Source: Nitrospinota bacterium
GTDB taxonomy: Bacteria; Nitrospirota; Nitrospiria; Nitrospirales; UBA8639
DNA length: 9,703 bases
Direction: 5' to 3'
NCBI GenBank assembly: GCA_022561525.1
Contig: JADFRB010000035.1
Location: forward strand, 1 to 9,703
Part shown: one piece after another, positions 1 through 5,476 of the stretch
How the letters are laid out: each line of letters opens with the position of its first letter
Position numbering within the stretch: the stretch's first letter is position 1
The notes under the pieces: generated by a model
Seen by the model: the letters and a program-made list of their open reading frames with translations, nothing else
The model's database searches: none
Told to the model about the DNA's origin: nothing
Made by a program: the position numbers and the translations under genes

Positions 1-337
1 TATACACTTGGCTCACATGTGGAATGCTAAATACCGTATAAAGGCCAGCGAGTTCTATGATTGTTTGGGCTTCCTCCTTCGTTTCACGAATGGCGGCATC
101 TTCGATTGTTTCATCGTTTTCCATAAAACCCGCGGGAAAGGTCCATAATCCGAATCGAGGTTCGATGGCCCGTTTGCACAGCAAAATTTGATCGTGCCAT
201 TCCGGAATGCAGCCTGCGACGATTTTCGGATTTTGGTAGTGAATGGTCCCACAGTTCTGACAGACATGTCGAGGCAACGTGTCGCCAGGGGGAATTTTAA
301 GGGATGTAGAAGCTCCGCAGTCACTGCAATATTTCAT
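1..337 (-). CDS. Zinc-ribbon NUDIX hydrolase (N-terminal part, runs off left edge)
   Basis: The first 112 residues of a NUDIX hydrolase are visible; the rest lies beyond base 1. A zinc ribbon opens the protein, with C4-x2-C7 and C26-x2-C29, followed by a conserved NPK stretch as in the Nudix_N_2 type of N-terminus. The NUDIX box begins at G70 (G-x5-E-x7-RE-x2-EE), with E76, R84, E85, E88 and E89 all present, so metal-dependent cleavage of a nucleoside diphosphate-X substrate is likely. ADP-ribose, NADH or a flavin nucleotide are possible substrates, but the specificity cannot be read here. The usual glycine near the end of the box is Q91. No signal peptide or membrane segment is visible, so it should be cytoplasmic. 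The start is the only ATG that fits, with a weak GGAG about 14 nt upstream. It is divergent from the aminotransferase gene. Family assignment is firm; substrate is unknown. Confidence 0.9.
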   Translation of the reverse strand, partial: MKYCSDCGASTSLKIPPGDTLPRHVCQNCGTIHYQNPKIVAGCIPEWHDQILLCKRAIEPRFGLWTFPAGFMENDETIEDAAIRETKEEAQTIIELAGLYTVFSIPHVSQVY

Positions 338-535
338 TCGATCGTCCGATACTCCATAGAGGTTAGACAAGGTGATAGGTTTTTAGGAAATGTGGCCGCA
401 TACTTTGGGTGTGACTTGCTCCTAATCGTCAGGTGTGATTCAATGCTCTTCGTTTTTTGACAAGCTGTGATATGACATGCCCTCAGTTTTTTCGAAGGCC
501 CCGCGAAAATTGGAATTCGTATACACGTTGATTAT

Positions 536-550
536 TTGACAAATTGTCAA
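536..550. promoter_or_regulatory. Perfect 7-1-7 palindrome upstream of the aminotransferase, candidate operator
   Basis: TTGACAAATTGTCAA is a perfect inverted repeat of 7-bp arms around one base. It ends 30 bp before the preferred GTG start of the aminotransferase and lies between two divergent genes, a place where a dimeric repressor could bind. The left arm also reads as a consensus -35 hexamer, but no good -10 follows at the right spacing. A TATACA hexamer lies at 520-525. The regulatory role is inferred from shape and position only. Confidence 0.3.
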
Positions 551-580
551 TTACCCATCGTAGCAGGAGAAGAACCATCC

Positions 581-1699
581 GTGAAGGTCCCTCTGTTAGA
601 TTTAAAAGTACAGTTCAAAGAAATCCGCACTGAAGTGCTCTCGGCCATTGAAGGGGTTTGTGACGATCAGAGTTTTATTCTGGGCCAACGGGTTGCCGAC
701 TTTGAAGAGGATATCGCCCGGTATCTGGGTTGTCGGTATGCCGTGGGCGTGGCGTCGGGGAGTGATGCGCTGTTGCTTTCCTTAATGGCCCTGGACGTGA
801 AGCCGGGTGATGAAGTCATCACGGTTCCCTTTACCTTCTTTTCTACGGCCAGTGTCGTGTCGCGGCTCCATGCAACCCCGGTGTTTGTGGATATTCAGGC
901 TGACACGTTTAACATTGACCCCGAGCAGATCGAAAAGAAAATTACACCTCGGACGAAAGCCATCATCCCGGTACATCTGTTTGGACAGTGCGCGGATATG
1001 GAAAAGATTTTGGATGTGGCCAATCAGCATGGCGTCAGGGTCATCGAAGATGCCTGCCAAGCGATTGGTGCGGCGCAGAATGGTCACAAGGCAGGGACGC
1101 TGGGGTATTCCGGGTGTTTCAGTTTCTTTCCGTCGAAAAATCTTGGCGGAGTCGGCGATGGCGGACTCATTGCCACGAACGATGAAGCGCTCAGGGAATT
1201 GCTCTTGGCTCTACGTGTGCATGGTAGCCGTTCCGATTACCACCATGATCACATTGGCCTCAATAGCCGGCTGGATGCAATGGAGGCTGCTGTGTTGCGG
1301 GTGAAACTTCAACACCTCAATACATGGAATGAAAAACGGGCCAAGAACGCCGCGGACTATGAACGACTGTTTGCCGAGGCTGGCTTGCTCAATCGGGTGA
1401 CATTGCCGCGAACGGTTCCAGGGAACGTTCATGTTTTTAATCAATACACGATTCGAGCGAAAAAGCGTGATCAGCTCATGGGCTATCTCAAAGAACAGGG
1501 AATTGGACACAAAATGTATTATCCGGTTCCGTTGCATCTTCAAGAATGCTTTCAACCCTTGGGCTATCAAAAAGGTGACCTGCCTGTCTCCGAGCGAATG
1601 GCCACCGAAGTGCTCTCCTTGCCGATTTATCCTGAATTGTCAGAAGCACAGATGGGGTTGGTGGTCGAGACCATCAAAGACTTCTATATCAATCATTAG
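581..1699 (+). CDS. DegT/DnrJ/EryC1/StrS family PLP-dependent sugar aminotransferase
   Basis: A 372-residue enzyme, the normal length for this fold-type I family, which transfers an amino group (usually from glutamate) to a keto group on a nucleotide-linked sugar. The protein opens with the typical VPLLDLK sequence. It has an ASGSDAL cofactor-phosphate region, an EDACQ motif whose D157 should contact the PLP ring nitrogen, and FFPSKNLGG, where K186 is the Schiff-base lysine. The C-terminal YYPVPLH and SLPIYP motifs are also as expected. The closest resemblance from memory is to WbpE-like enzymes that aminate 3-keto sugars, but the substrate is not certain. The GTG start at 581 is chosen because AGGAGA at 565-570 sits 10 nt upstream and family members begin here. 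An in-frame TTG at 536 would add 15 unlike residues. A role in surface glycan or LPS sugar synthesis is likely, although no other glycan gene is adjacent. Confidence 0.93.
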   Translation: MKVPLLDLKVQFKEIRTEVLSAIEGVCDDQSFILGQRVADFEEDIARYLGCRYAVGVASGSDALLLSLMALDVKPGDEVITVPFTFFSTASVVSRLHATPVFVDIQADTFNIDPEQIEKKITPRTKAIIPVHLFGQCADMEKILDVANQHGVRVIEDACQAIGAAQNGHKAGTLGYSGCFSFFPSKNLGGVGDGGLIATNDEALRELLLALRVHGSRSDYHHDHIGLNSRLDAMEAAVLRVKLQHLNTWNEKRAKNAADYERLFAEAGLLNRVTLPRTVPGNVHVFNQYTIRAKKRDQLMGYLKEQGIGHKMYYPVPLHLQECFQPLGYQKGDLPVSERMATEVLSLPIYPELSEAQMGLVVETIKDFYINH

Positions 1700-1784
1700 C
1701 CTTTCACATTTGCCTTTTTTATTTTAAATCCAAAAAAGATGAGTACGGATTGGTGCAATTTTTTCGTATGAAGAAGAAACCTAG

Positions 1785-2372
1785 GTGAAGGGACAAACTC
1801 TTTACGTAATTGGTTTAAGTTTCCTAATACCTTTCCTTGTTTTCATTATTTTTGAAATATTACCAGGGGATATATTCGCCAATCACACCCGAGACTTTTC
1901 TGAAACAGAGGCTAAGCTGATGGAGGTAAAATCGTCAGAGGACAGATTTTACATTCTCAGTAAGGGGGCGAAACTAGCTTTTGAAACTGGTGAGTATAAC
2001 AAGGCGCGCCTATATGCCTTAGAATTGGTAGATCTATCTGACGAGTATAAAGGCAACTGGAACTATGGAAATGCCATTCATGATGGCTATATGGTCTTGG
2101 GGCGCTTGGAGCTTTTAGATGGGAATTTAGAGAAAGCGAAAGATTATTTGATCGAATCAGGAAAAACACCAGGCTCTCCTCAGCTTAATTCATTTGGCCC
2201 CAATATGTCTCTAGCGAGGGATCTGATTAAGAAAGGTGAAGAACAAGTGGTTTTTGAGTATTTTAACCTTTGCCGTCAATTTTGGGAACTTGATTTTGGT
2301 AAACTTTCACGATGGACTTTTTACATCAAGTTGGGAATTACTCCGGGGTTTGGGGCGAATCTTGTCTACTGA
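1785..2372 (+). CDS. Hypothetical protein with N-terminal membrane anchor and TPR-like region
   Basis: A 195-residue protein I cannot assign to a named family. Residues about 6-26 are a continuous hydrophobic stretch (YVIGLSFLIPFLVFIIFEIL), either a membrane anchor or an uncleaved signal. Residues about 55-155 read as helix pairs of TPR character, with AFETGEYNKARLYALEL and GRLELLDGNLEKAKDYLIES at repeat-like positions. A GSPQLNSFGPNMSLA segment and the FW-containing C-terminus look like conserved features of an uncharacterised group I have seen before, but no function is known to me. The start is GTG with only a poor purine-rich region (AAGAAGAAA) upstream. An ATG at 1768 hits a stop within seven codons. 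The region is visibly more AT-rich than its neighbours, which may point to acquisition by transfer. It converges on queF with a 47-bp gap and no clear terminator. The coding status is likely, and the function is open. Confidence 0.7.
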   Translation: MKGQTLYVIGLSFLIPFLVFIIFEILPGDIFANHTRDFSETEAKLMEVKSSEDRFYILSKGAKLAFETGEYNKARLYALELVDLSDEYKGNWNYGNAIHDGYMVLGRLELLDGNLEKAKDYLIESGKTPGSPQLNSFGPNMSLARDLIKKGEEQVVFEYFNLCRQFWELDFGKLSRWTFYIKLGITPGFGANLVY

Positions 2373-2419
2373 TGATATTTTTCTTTCCGTCCATGGATTA
2401 ATTAAGTGTTAGTAAGGCC

Positions 2420-2821
2420 TTAGCGAGGATACTTGGCCAGAATGGTGCTACTCAATCCGCCGCGTGCGGTAAAGGTGCCGGTGACAGTTGCCCATTTGGG
2501 TTTGCAGGCTTTGACCAGGTCTTGGAGGATGCGGTTCACCGCGTTTTCGTAAAAAATGCCAATGTTGCGGTAGGCATGAATGTAGACTTTTAACGATTTG
2601 AGTTCCACGCAGGTTTTGTGAGGCATGTAGTGGATGGTGATGATCCCAAAGTCAGGGAGCTCGGTCTTGGGACATATCGCGGTGTATTCCGGGATCTTGA
2701 TGGTAATCTCATACCCAGCGTATTGATTTGGCCATGTTTCTAACTCGGGTAATGGCGTGGTAATTCCGCTTTGGGCATGGGCGTCGGTGTAGGCGCCCGC
2801 CGATGGTTTCCTGCCTTTCAT
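2420..2821 (-). CDS. queF: NADPH-dependent 7-cyano-7-deazaguanine reductase (preQ0 reductase)
   Basis: QueF reduces the nitrile of preQ0 to the aminomethyl group of preQ1, using two NADPH, in the pathway to the queuosine of tRNA wobble positions. The protein has 133 residues, the size of the short single-domain (YkvM-like) type. The catalytic cysteine C50 lies in ICPKTELPDFG, and D57 follows at the +7 spacing expected for the acid/base residue. The QueF signature ELKSLKVY (residues 73-80) and the GIFYEN motif with E92, which should contact the substrate, are intact. The C-terminal ARGG segment is also typical. The start at 2821 is chosen because GAGGAG (2832-2837 on the reverse strand) lies 10 nt upstream. 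The reading frame stays open to 3016, but that extension is not QueF-like. No other queuosine genes are adjacent, so this is a stand-alone copy. Confidence 0.95.
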   Translation of the reverse strand: MKGRKPSAGAYTDAHAQSGITTPLPELETWPNQYAGYEITIKIPEYTAICPKTELPDFGIITIHYMPHKTCVELKSLKVYIHAYRNIGIFYENAVNRILQDLVKACKPKWATVTGTFTARGGLSSTILAKYPR

Positions 2822-2831
2822 GAGCTCAACA

Positions 2832-2837
2832 CTCCTC
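2832..2837 (-). promoter_or_regulatory. Ribosome binding site deciding the queF start
   Basis: Read on the reverse strand, GAGGAG is followed by 10 nt and then the ATG at 2821. It supports the short QueF over the longer open frame that reaches into the repeat region. Confidence 0.75.
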
Positions 2838-2936
2838 GTGTATTTCAGCGTGCCGATTGCCTCTGTTGCCTTGCGGTGGGGAGTGTACACTGCGTGTGGT
2901 GAGGCTGCAATCTCCTGATTTTTCCACGTTCTCAGT

Positions 2937-3082
2937 GGGAATGTTGAAAAAAGCCGCCAGCAGCGTTCTCGCCCTTTTGCCGTGCTCACATACTGAGAGT
3001 ACGCTCCGCGCGTCAAAATGGCTGCGGCCTTGCTGGACGGACCCTTCGGAAAGACTCAGGGCATGCTTTTTTGAACATTCCC
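2937..3082. repeat. 146-bp palindromic intergenic repeat with 18-bp terminal inverted repeats
   Basis: The left end GGGAATGTTGAAAAAAGC (2937-2954) and the reverse complement of the right end (3065-3082) agree at 17 of 18 positions. Inside, GCCGCCAGCAGCG and the complement of GCGGCCTTGCTGGACGG form a second imperfect inverted repeat. TACTGAGAGTA near 2991-3001 can cap the structure. The transcript of either strand could fold into one long hairpin. From memory it resembles a family of dispersed intergenic repeats in Nitrospira genomes; this was not searched. The right arm seems to carry about 25 extra bases (roughly 3040-3064) with no partner on the left. Small open frames crossing it on both strands are by-products of the repeat. 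Confidence 0.75.
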
Positions 3083-3743
3083 TCCAGCTGATGCTGGCTG
3101 TTTCCTCTTGAGCATGTATTTGCCATGGGAGGGGAATGTTCAACAGTCTCATAAATCCATTGGCCTTGGCAGTACCATCAACCTTGTGGACCGCCTTCGA
3201 CCGCTGATCATGCTGTATTCGCCAGAACATCCCAGGAATCAGGCGATCATTTTGGACCTCGCCGAAGGGGCAACCCTTTCCATCAAGAAAATCTCCGGCC
3301 TACACAATTGCCAAAAGGGGTATGGGATTATCTGAATCCCCGCTCCATGATTCGATATTTTGCCGACAACACGAATCCGTCCATCTCTTCATCAAGCCCG
3401 GCTTAACACAGTGTGGGCTTGGCCAAGGCCTCTCCGATCGCCCCAACTTTCACAGCCTAGACTTGCGCATCCTAGGAGCCTGTCCCAATAAAGAGATTTC
3501 TCCTTCCACTCGAAATGACAGATTTCTCAAATTGCCAGAGGGGGGACTCCTGATTCCACGTTAAAGCTGGAATTGCCGGCGTGAAACGTAAAGGATGTCG
3601 TTCGTGAAGAGGGAAGAGGAACGTTGTTTGTGACCACCGACAAGTCCCGAACGACGAAAGACGAGCGACAATTTTTCGACATCAGCGACGAGCGACGACT
3701 TAAGGTTTTATTGAGAATACCGATACAACTATCTACAAGGTGA
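3083..3743. other. Gene-poor intergenic stretch between repeat and riboswitch
   Basis: No convincing gene is seen in about 660 bp. Short open frames at 3108-3335 and 3322-3564 on the plus strand have no good ribosome binding site and no recognisable motif. The stretch holds a 12-bp copy of the repeat end (3132-3143), an AAGCCC/GGGCTT inverted repeat near 3394-3420, a GATTTCTC direct repeat (3495-3502 and 3521-3528), and two copies of GACGAGCGAC (3660-3669 and 3687-3696). It must also contain the promoter for the riboswitch leader, but no strong -35/-10 pair stands out. Confidence 0.6.
3660..3696. repeat. Two direct copies of GACGAGCGAC
   Basis: Exact 10-bp copies lie at 3660-3669 and 3687-3696, inside a wider stretch rich in CGACGA-like words (about 3649-3699). 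They lie about 50 bp upstream of the riboswitch aptamer, where transcription should begin. They could be binding sites for a regulator or simply degenerate repeat sequence. Confidence 0.4.
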
Positions 3744-3829
3744 CAAAGGCAAACTATCCGAGAGGATGGGACGCAAAGCCAAGGGACCTGAATAGGGAAC
3801 GACATTTCCCAGGGTACGCCTGGCTGCCA
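3744..3829 (+). ncRNA. Cyclic-di-GMP-I (GEMM-I) riboswitch aptamer
   Basis: The RNA senses the second messenger c-di-GMP and controls the downstream transcript. The conserved core is present in order. GGCAAA (from 3748) is followed by a 6-bp P2 helix (3754-3759 with 3764-3769) closed by the GNRA tetraloop GAGA at 3760-3763. Next come the near-invariant GACGCAAAGCC at 3770-3780, then a P3 arm with a GGGAA/UUCCC apical hairpin, and the 3' end CGCCTGGCTGCC, whose GCC can close P1 with the 5' GGC. The P2 tetraloop has the usual position to dock into P3. The junction and GACGCAAAGCC are of the c-di-GMP type as I recall it, unlike cGAMP-selective GEMM-Ib RNAs. The aptamer precedes a terminator and a run of response regulator genes. 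The identification rests on motif and fold, without a covariance-model search. Confidence 0.92.
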
Positions 3830-3852
3830 CGATGACCCTACTGGCATCATTG

Positions 3853-3885
3853 CGCCCATCCCATCCAGGGTGGGCGTTTTTTTTT
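3853..3885 (+). terminator. Intrinsic terminator acting as riboswitch expression platform
   Basis: CGCCCA (3853-3858) pairs with TGGGCG (3871-3876). A further CCC/GGG pairing sits inside the stem with one bulged T, and nine T residues follow at 3877-3885. It lies 23 nt after the aptamer and 39 nt before the first response regulator start, the usual layout of a transcription-attenuating riboswitch. The 3' strand of P3 (ACGCCTGG, 3816-3823) can also pair with parts of 3865-3877, so an alternative antiterminator is possible. Confidence 0.88.
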
Positions 3886-3910
3886 CGATCGATCATTGCT
3901 CCCTGCTGTA

Positions 3911-3917
3911 AAGGAGA
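3911..3917 (+). promoter_or_regulatory. Strong ribosome binding site of the first response regulator
   Basis: AAGGAGA lies 7 nt before the ATG at 3925. It fixes that start over an in-frame ATG at 3832, which would translate part of the leader RNA and the terminator. Confidence 0.85.
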
Positions 3918-3924
3918 TGCCAGC

Positions 3925-4392
3925 ATGCACTCACCACGATTCATTGAACCTGTCCTCATTGCTGATGATGATACCGATGATTGCCTCATTATCATGGAGG
4001 CCTGGGAAGAAACTGGACTCGGCAACGAACTTCGCTTTGTGCAAGACGGCAATGAGTTACTGAATTATTTATATCATCGACATCAGTTTTCCATCCACGA
4101 GAGGTCTCCTCGTCCAGGACTAATCTTACTCGACCTGTCGATGCCGAAAAAAAACGGCCTGGAAGTCCTCGCGGAAATCAAATCAGACCCGGCACTGCAA
4201 GATATCCCGATCATTGTGCTCAGCACATCACAAACCCCCAAGGAGGCCTCCGAAGCCTATGTCCTTGGAGCCTATGGGTGCGTGACCAAGCCCTCAACAT
4301 TCCCCGACTATCTCAATGTGATGCGGGATGTACGACAAGCATGGTTGGACCTGAAGAAACAGTCGCCTGCCGCCTTCGTAGCGAACCGTTAA
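3925..4392 (+). CDS. Rcp1-like single-domain response regulator (copy 1)
   Basis: A 155-residue cytoplasmic protein that is nearly all receiver domain. The acidic pocket is the ADDDTDD run (D14-D16), the phosphoacceptor is D70 in LILLDLSMPKKNG, the switch residues are S100/T101 in VLSTSQ, and the conserved lysine is K122 in TKPST. The long loop between the second helix and the third strand (FSIHERSPRPG) is typical of Rcp1-type regulators, first known as partners of cyanobacterial phytochrome kinases. There is no output domain, so it probably acts as a phosphorelay shuttle or by protein contact. It is the first gene behind the c-di-GMP riboswitch, so its transcription should depend on c-di-GMP. 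The kinase encoded downstream at 5477 is a reasonable partner, but this is an inference. It is a clear paralogue of the proteins at 4419 and 4679. Confidence 0.95.
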   Translation: MHSPRFIEPVLIADDDTDDCLIIMEAWEETGLGNELRFVQDGNELLNYLYHRHQFSIHERSPRPGLILLDLSMPKKNGLEVLAEIKSDPALQDIPIIVLSTSQTPKEASEAYVLGAYGCVTKPSTFPDYLNVMRDVRQAWLDLKKQSPAAFVANR

Positions 4393-4418
4393 CAGGAGAA
4401 TAGGCTAGGGTTTCTTCC

Positions 4419-4682
4419 ATGATGCGACACTCTAAGACCGTCTTGATGGCCGATGATGATCTCGATGATTGCTTCCTCACCCAGGATGCCTGGGAAGAAT
4501 CCGGTAATCCCCATACCATCCGATTTGTTCAAGACGGCGCAGAGCTGTTGGACTATTTGTATCACCGTGGGAAGTTCTCTGACACCGATGACTATCCATT
4601 GCCAGGCATGGTCGAACCTCCATTTGGAAATGAGAATCCGGCATGGGATGTATCATTTAATGAAGTAAGAGGGACCTTGTGA
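4419..4682 (+). CDS. Truncated Rcp1-like response regulator (copy 2), lacks phosphoacceptor
   Basis: An 87-residue frame whose first 63 residues closely match copies 1 and 3: ADDDLDD acidic pocket (D12-D14), EAWEE-like helix, RFVQDGAELLDYLYHRG, then a loop ending PLPG. Exactly where the others continue with the LILLDL strand bearing the phosphoacceptor, this one switches to an unrelated 24-residue tail (64-87) and stops. The domain is cut at about half length, with no phosphoacceptor Asp, switch Thr/Ser or lysine, so it cannot work as a normal receiver. It is either a decaying duplicate or a short protein with a new role. The initiation region is weak: AGGAG is 20 nt away and a TAGGG is nearer, so ATG 4419 or 4422 could be used. 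Its stop overlaps the next start (GTGA), so it may still serve to couple translation of copy 3. Confidence 0.75.
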   Translation: MMRHSKTVLMADDDLDDCFLTQDAWEESGNPHTIRFVQDGAELLDYLYHRGKFSDTDDYPLPGMVEPPFGNENPAWDVSFNEVRGTL

Positions 4683-5236
4683 TTTCTACGAAGACTGTCA
4701 TCCATCACACTGTTGAATGTACGCCGACACAGCCCTCCTTGGTAGGGTCTCCTCCCGATCTCACCAAGAGACCGCAATTGTCGCTGATTCGAGGCCATCA
4801 AACCGGCATAACCATCTTGATGGCGGATGACGACCCCGACGATTGCCTGCTTGCCCGAGAAGCGTGGGAAGAAATCAAGTCAGGACACGAACTGCGGTTC
4901 GTCCATGATGGGCAGGAAATCTTGGACTATGTCTTGCATCGAGGTCTCTACACCACACAGCCATCGGCACCTCGGCCTGGCATTATCCTGTTGGACCTCA
5001 ACATGCCCAAGAAAAATGGGCATGAAGTCTTGCGGGTGGTCAAAACCAACCCTGAGCTCCAAACCATTCCTATTATCGTCTTTACCACCACCAGGCACAT
5101 TGACGAGATCATCCAGGCGTATAAGGAAGGGGCGAACGCGTTTATGACGAAGCCCAGCACGTTTGAAGGCTATCGAGACACCTTCCGGGCCGTGGATCAT
5201 TTTTGGTTGCACCTGGTTCAACTCCCGAATCAATAA
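4679..5236 (+). CDS. Rcp1-like single-domain response regulator with N-terminal extension (copy 3)
   Basis: A 185-residue protein. Residues about 44-180 are a complete receiver domain: acidic pocket D50-D52 (ADDDPDD), phosphoacceptor D106 in IILLDLNMPKKNG, switch threonines T136/T137 in VFTTTR, and K158 in TKPST. Residues 1-43 are a Pro/Thr-rich extension without recognisable motifs and absent from copy 1. The GTG start at 4679 overlaps the previous stop by four bases and has AGAGGG at 4668-4673, five nt upstream, so translational coupling is likely. Alternative inner starts are TTG codons or the ATG at 4820, which would cut into the first strand. Like copy 1 it has no output domain and should act through phosphotransfer or protein contact. 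It is probably part of the same riboswitch-controlled transcript. Confidence 0.92.
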   Translation: MISTKTVIHHTVECTPTQPSLVGSPPDLTKRPQLSLIRGHQTGITILMADDDPDDCLLAREAWEEIKSGHELRFVHDGQEILDYVLHRGLYTTQPSAPRPGIILLDLNMPKKNGHEVLRVVKTNPELQTIPIIVFTTTRHIDEIIQAYKEGANAFMTKPSTFEGYRDTFRAVDHFWLHLVQLPNQ

Positions 5237-5279
5237 TACTCCAGATCACCGGTATGGCCTCACAGACATCACCGCAAAA

Positions 5280-5325
5280 AAGGCCCATCCCCTGACTTTG
5301 ACCCGCCAAGACCCCATTGGGCCTT
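5280..5325. repeat. 8-bp inverted repeat AAGGCCCA/TGGGCCTT in the gap before the kinase
   Basis: The arms lie at 5280-5287 and 5318-5325 and are perfectly complementary around a 30-nt loop. On the plus strand no T-run follows, so it is not a classical terminator there. On the minus strand GGGCC runs into TTTTTT, but no minus-strand gene ends here. It may be a weak terminator or attenuator in the 240-bp gap separating the regulator array from the kinase gene. The rest of the gap (5237-5476) shows no gene and no clear promoter. Confidence 0.35.
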
Positions 5326-5476
5326 AAGAACCAGCTTAAAACACCGATCAAATATTAAACAGCAACTCACGTAGAAGTCGACAAATATCGATGGAGGACC
5401 ACTCACGGCTTTCGTCGAGACCGCGGGGTCATCGTCTCGCCCTCAGGTCGCAAGATCAACCCGAGTACAGTAGTGC

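Noticed and set aside
457..462. TTGACA matching a perfect -35 hexamer
   Set aside because: No acceptable -10 hexamer occurs 15-19 bp downstream on the plus strand, so a promoter here is not supported.
807..1304. Long overlapping open frame inside the aminotransferase gene
   Set aside because: It is a shadow frame of the DegT-family gene with no domain of its own, as are similar frames inside the kinase and regulator genes.
2826..3230. Open frame of 134 codons on the minus strand
   Set aside because: It is created by the 146-bp repeat, whose inverted structure yields spurious frames on both strands, and it shows no protein motif and no good ribosome binding site.
3108..3335. 75-codon open frame on the plus strand
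   Set aside because: There is no ribosome binding site, no recognisable domain, and it begins at a TTG next to the repeat. A gene remnant cannot be excluded but is not supported.
3322..3564. 80-codon open frame on the plus strand
   Set aside because: It crosses repeat-like intergenic sequence (GATTTCTC direct repeats), has no start signals, and its composition does not look like a real protein.
3640..3700. Possible CRISPR-like array
   Set aside because: Only two 10-bp copies are present, without regular spacers or cas genes.
3711..3737. TTGAGA followed by TCTACA as promoter of the riboswitch leader
   Set aside because: The spacer is only 15 bp and both hexamers are poor. The promoter must be near, but this pair is not convincing enough to annotate.
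3832..3924. In-frame upstream ATG for the first response regulator
   Set aside because: It would translate the aptamer-terminator linker and terminator RNA into non-receiver sequence. AAGGAGA in front of 3925 is a far better start signal.
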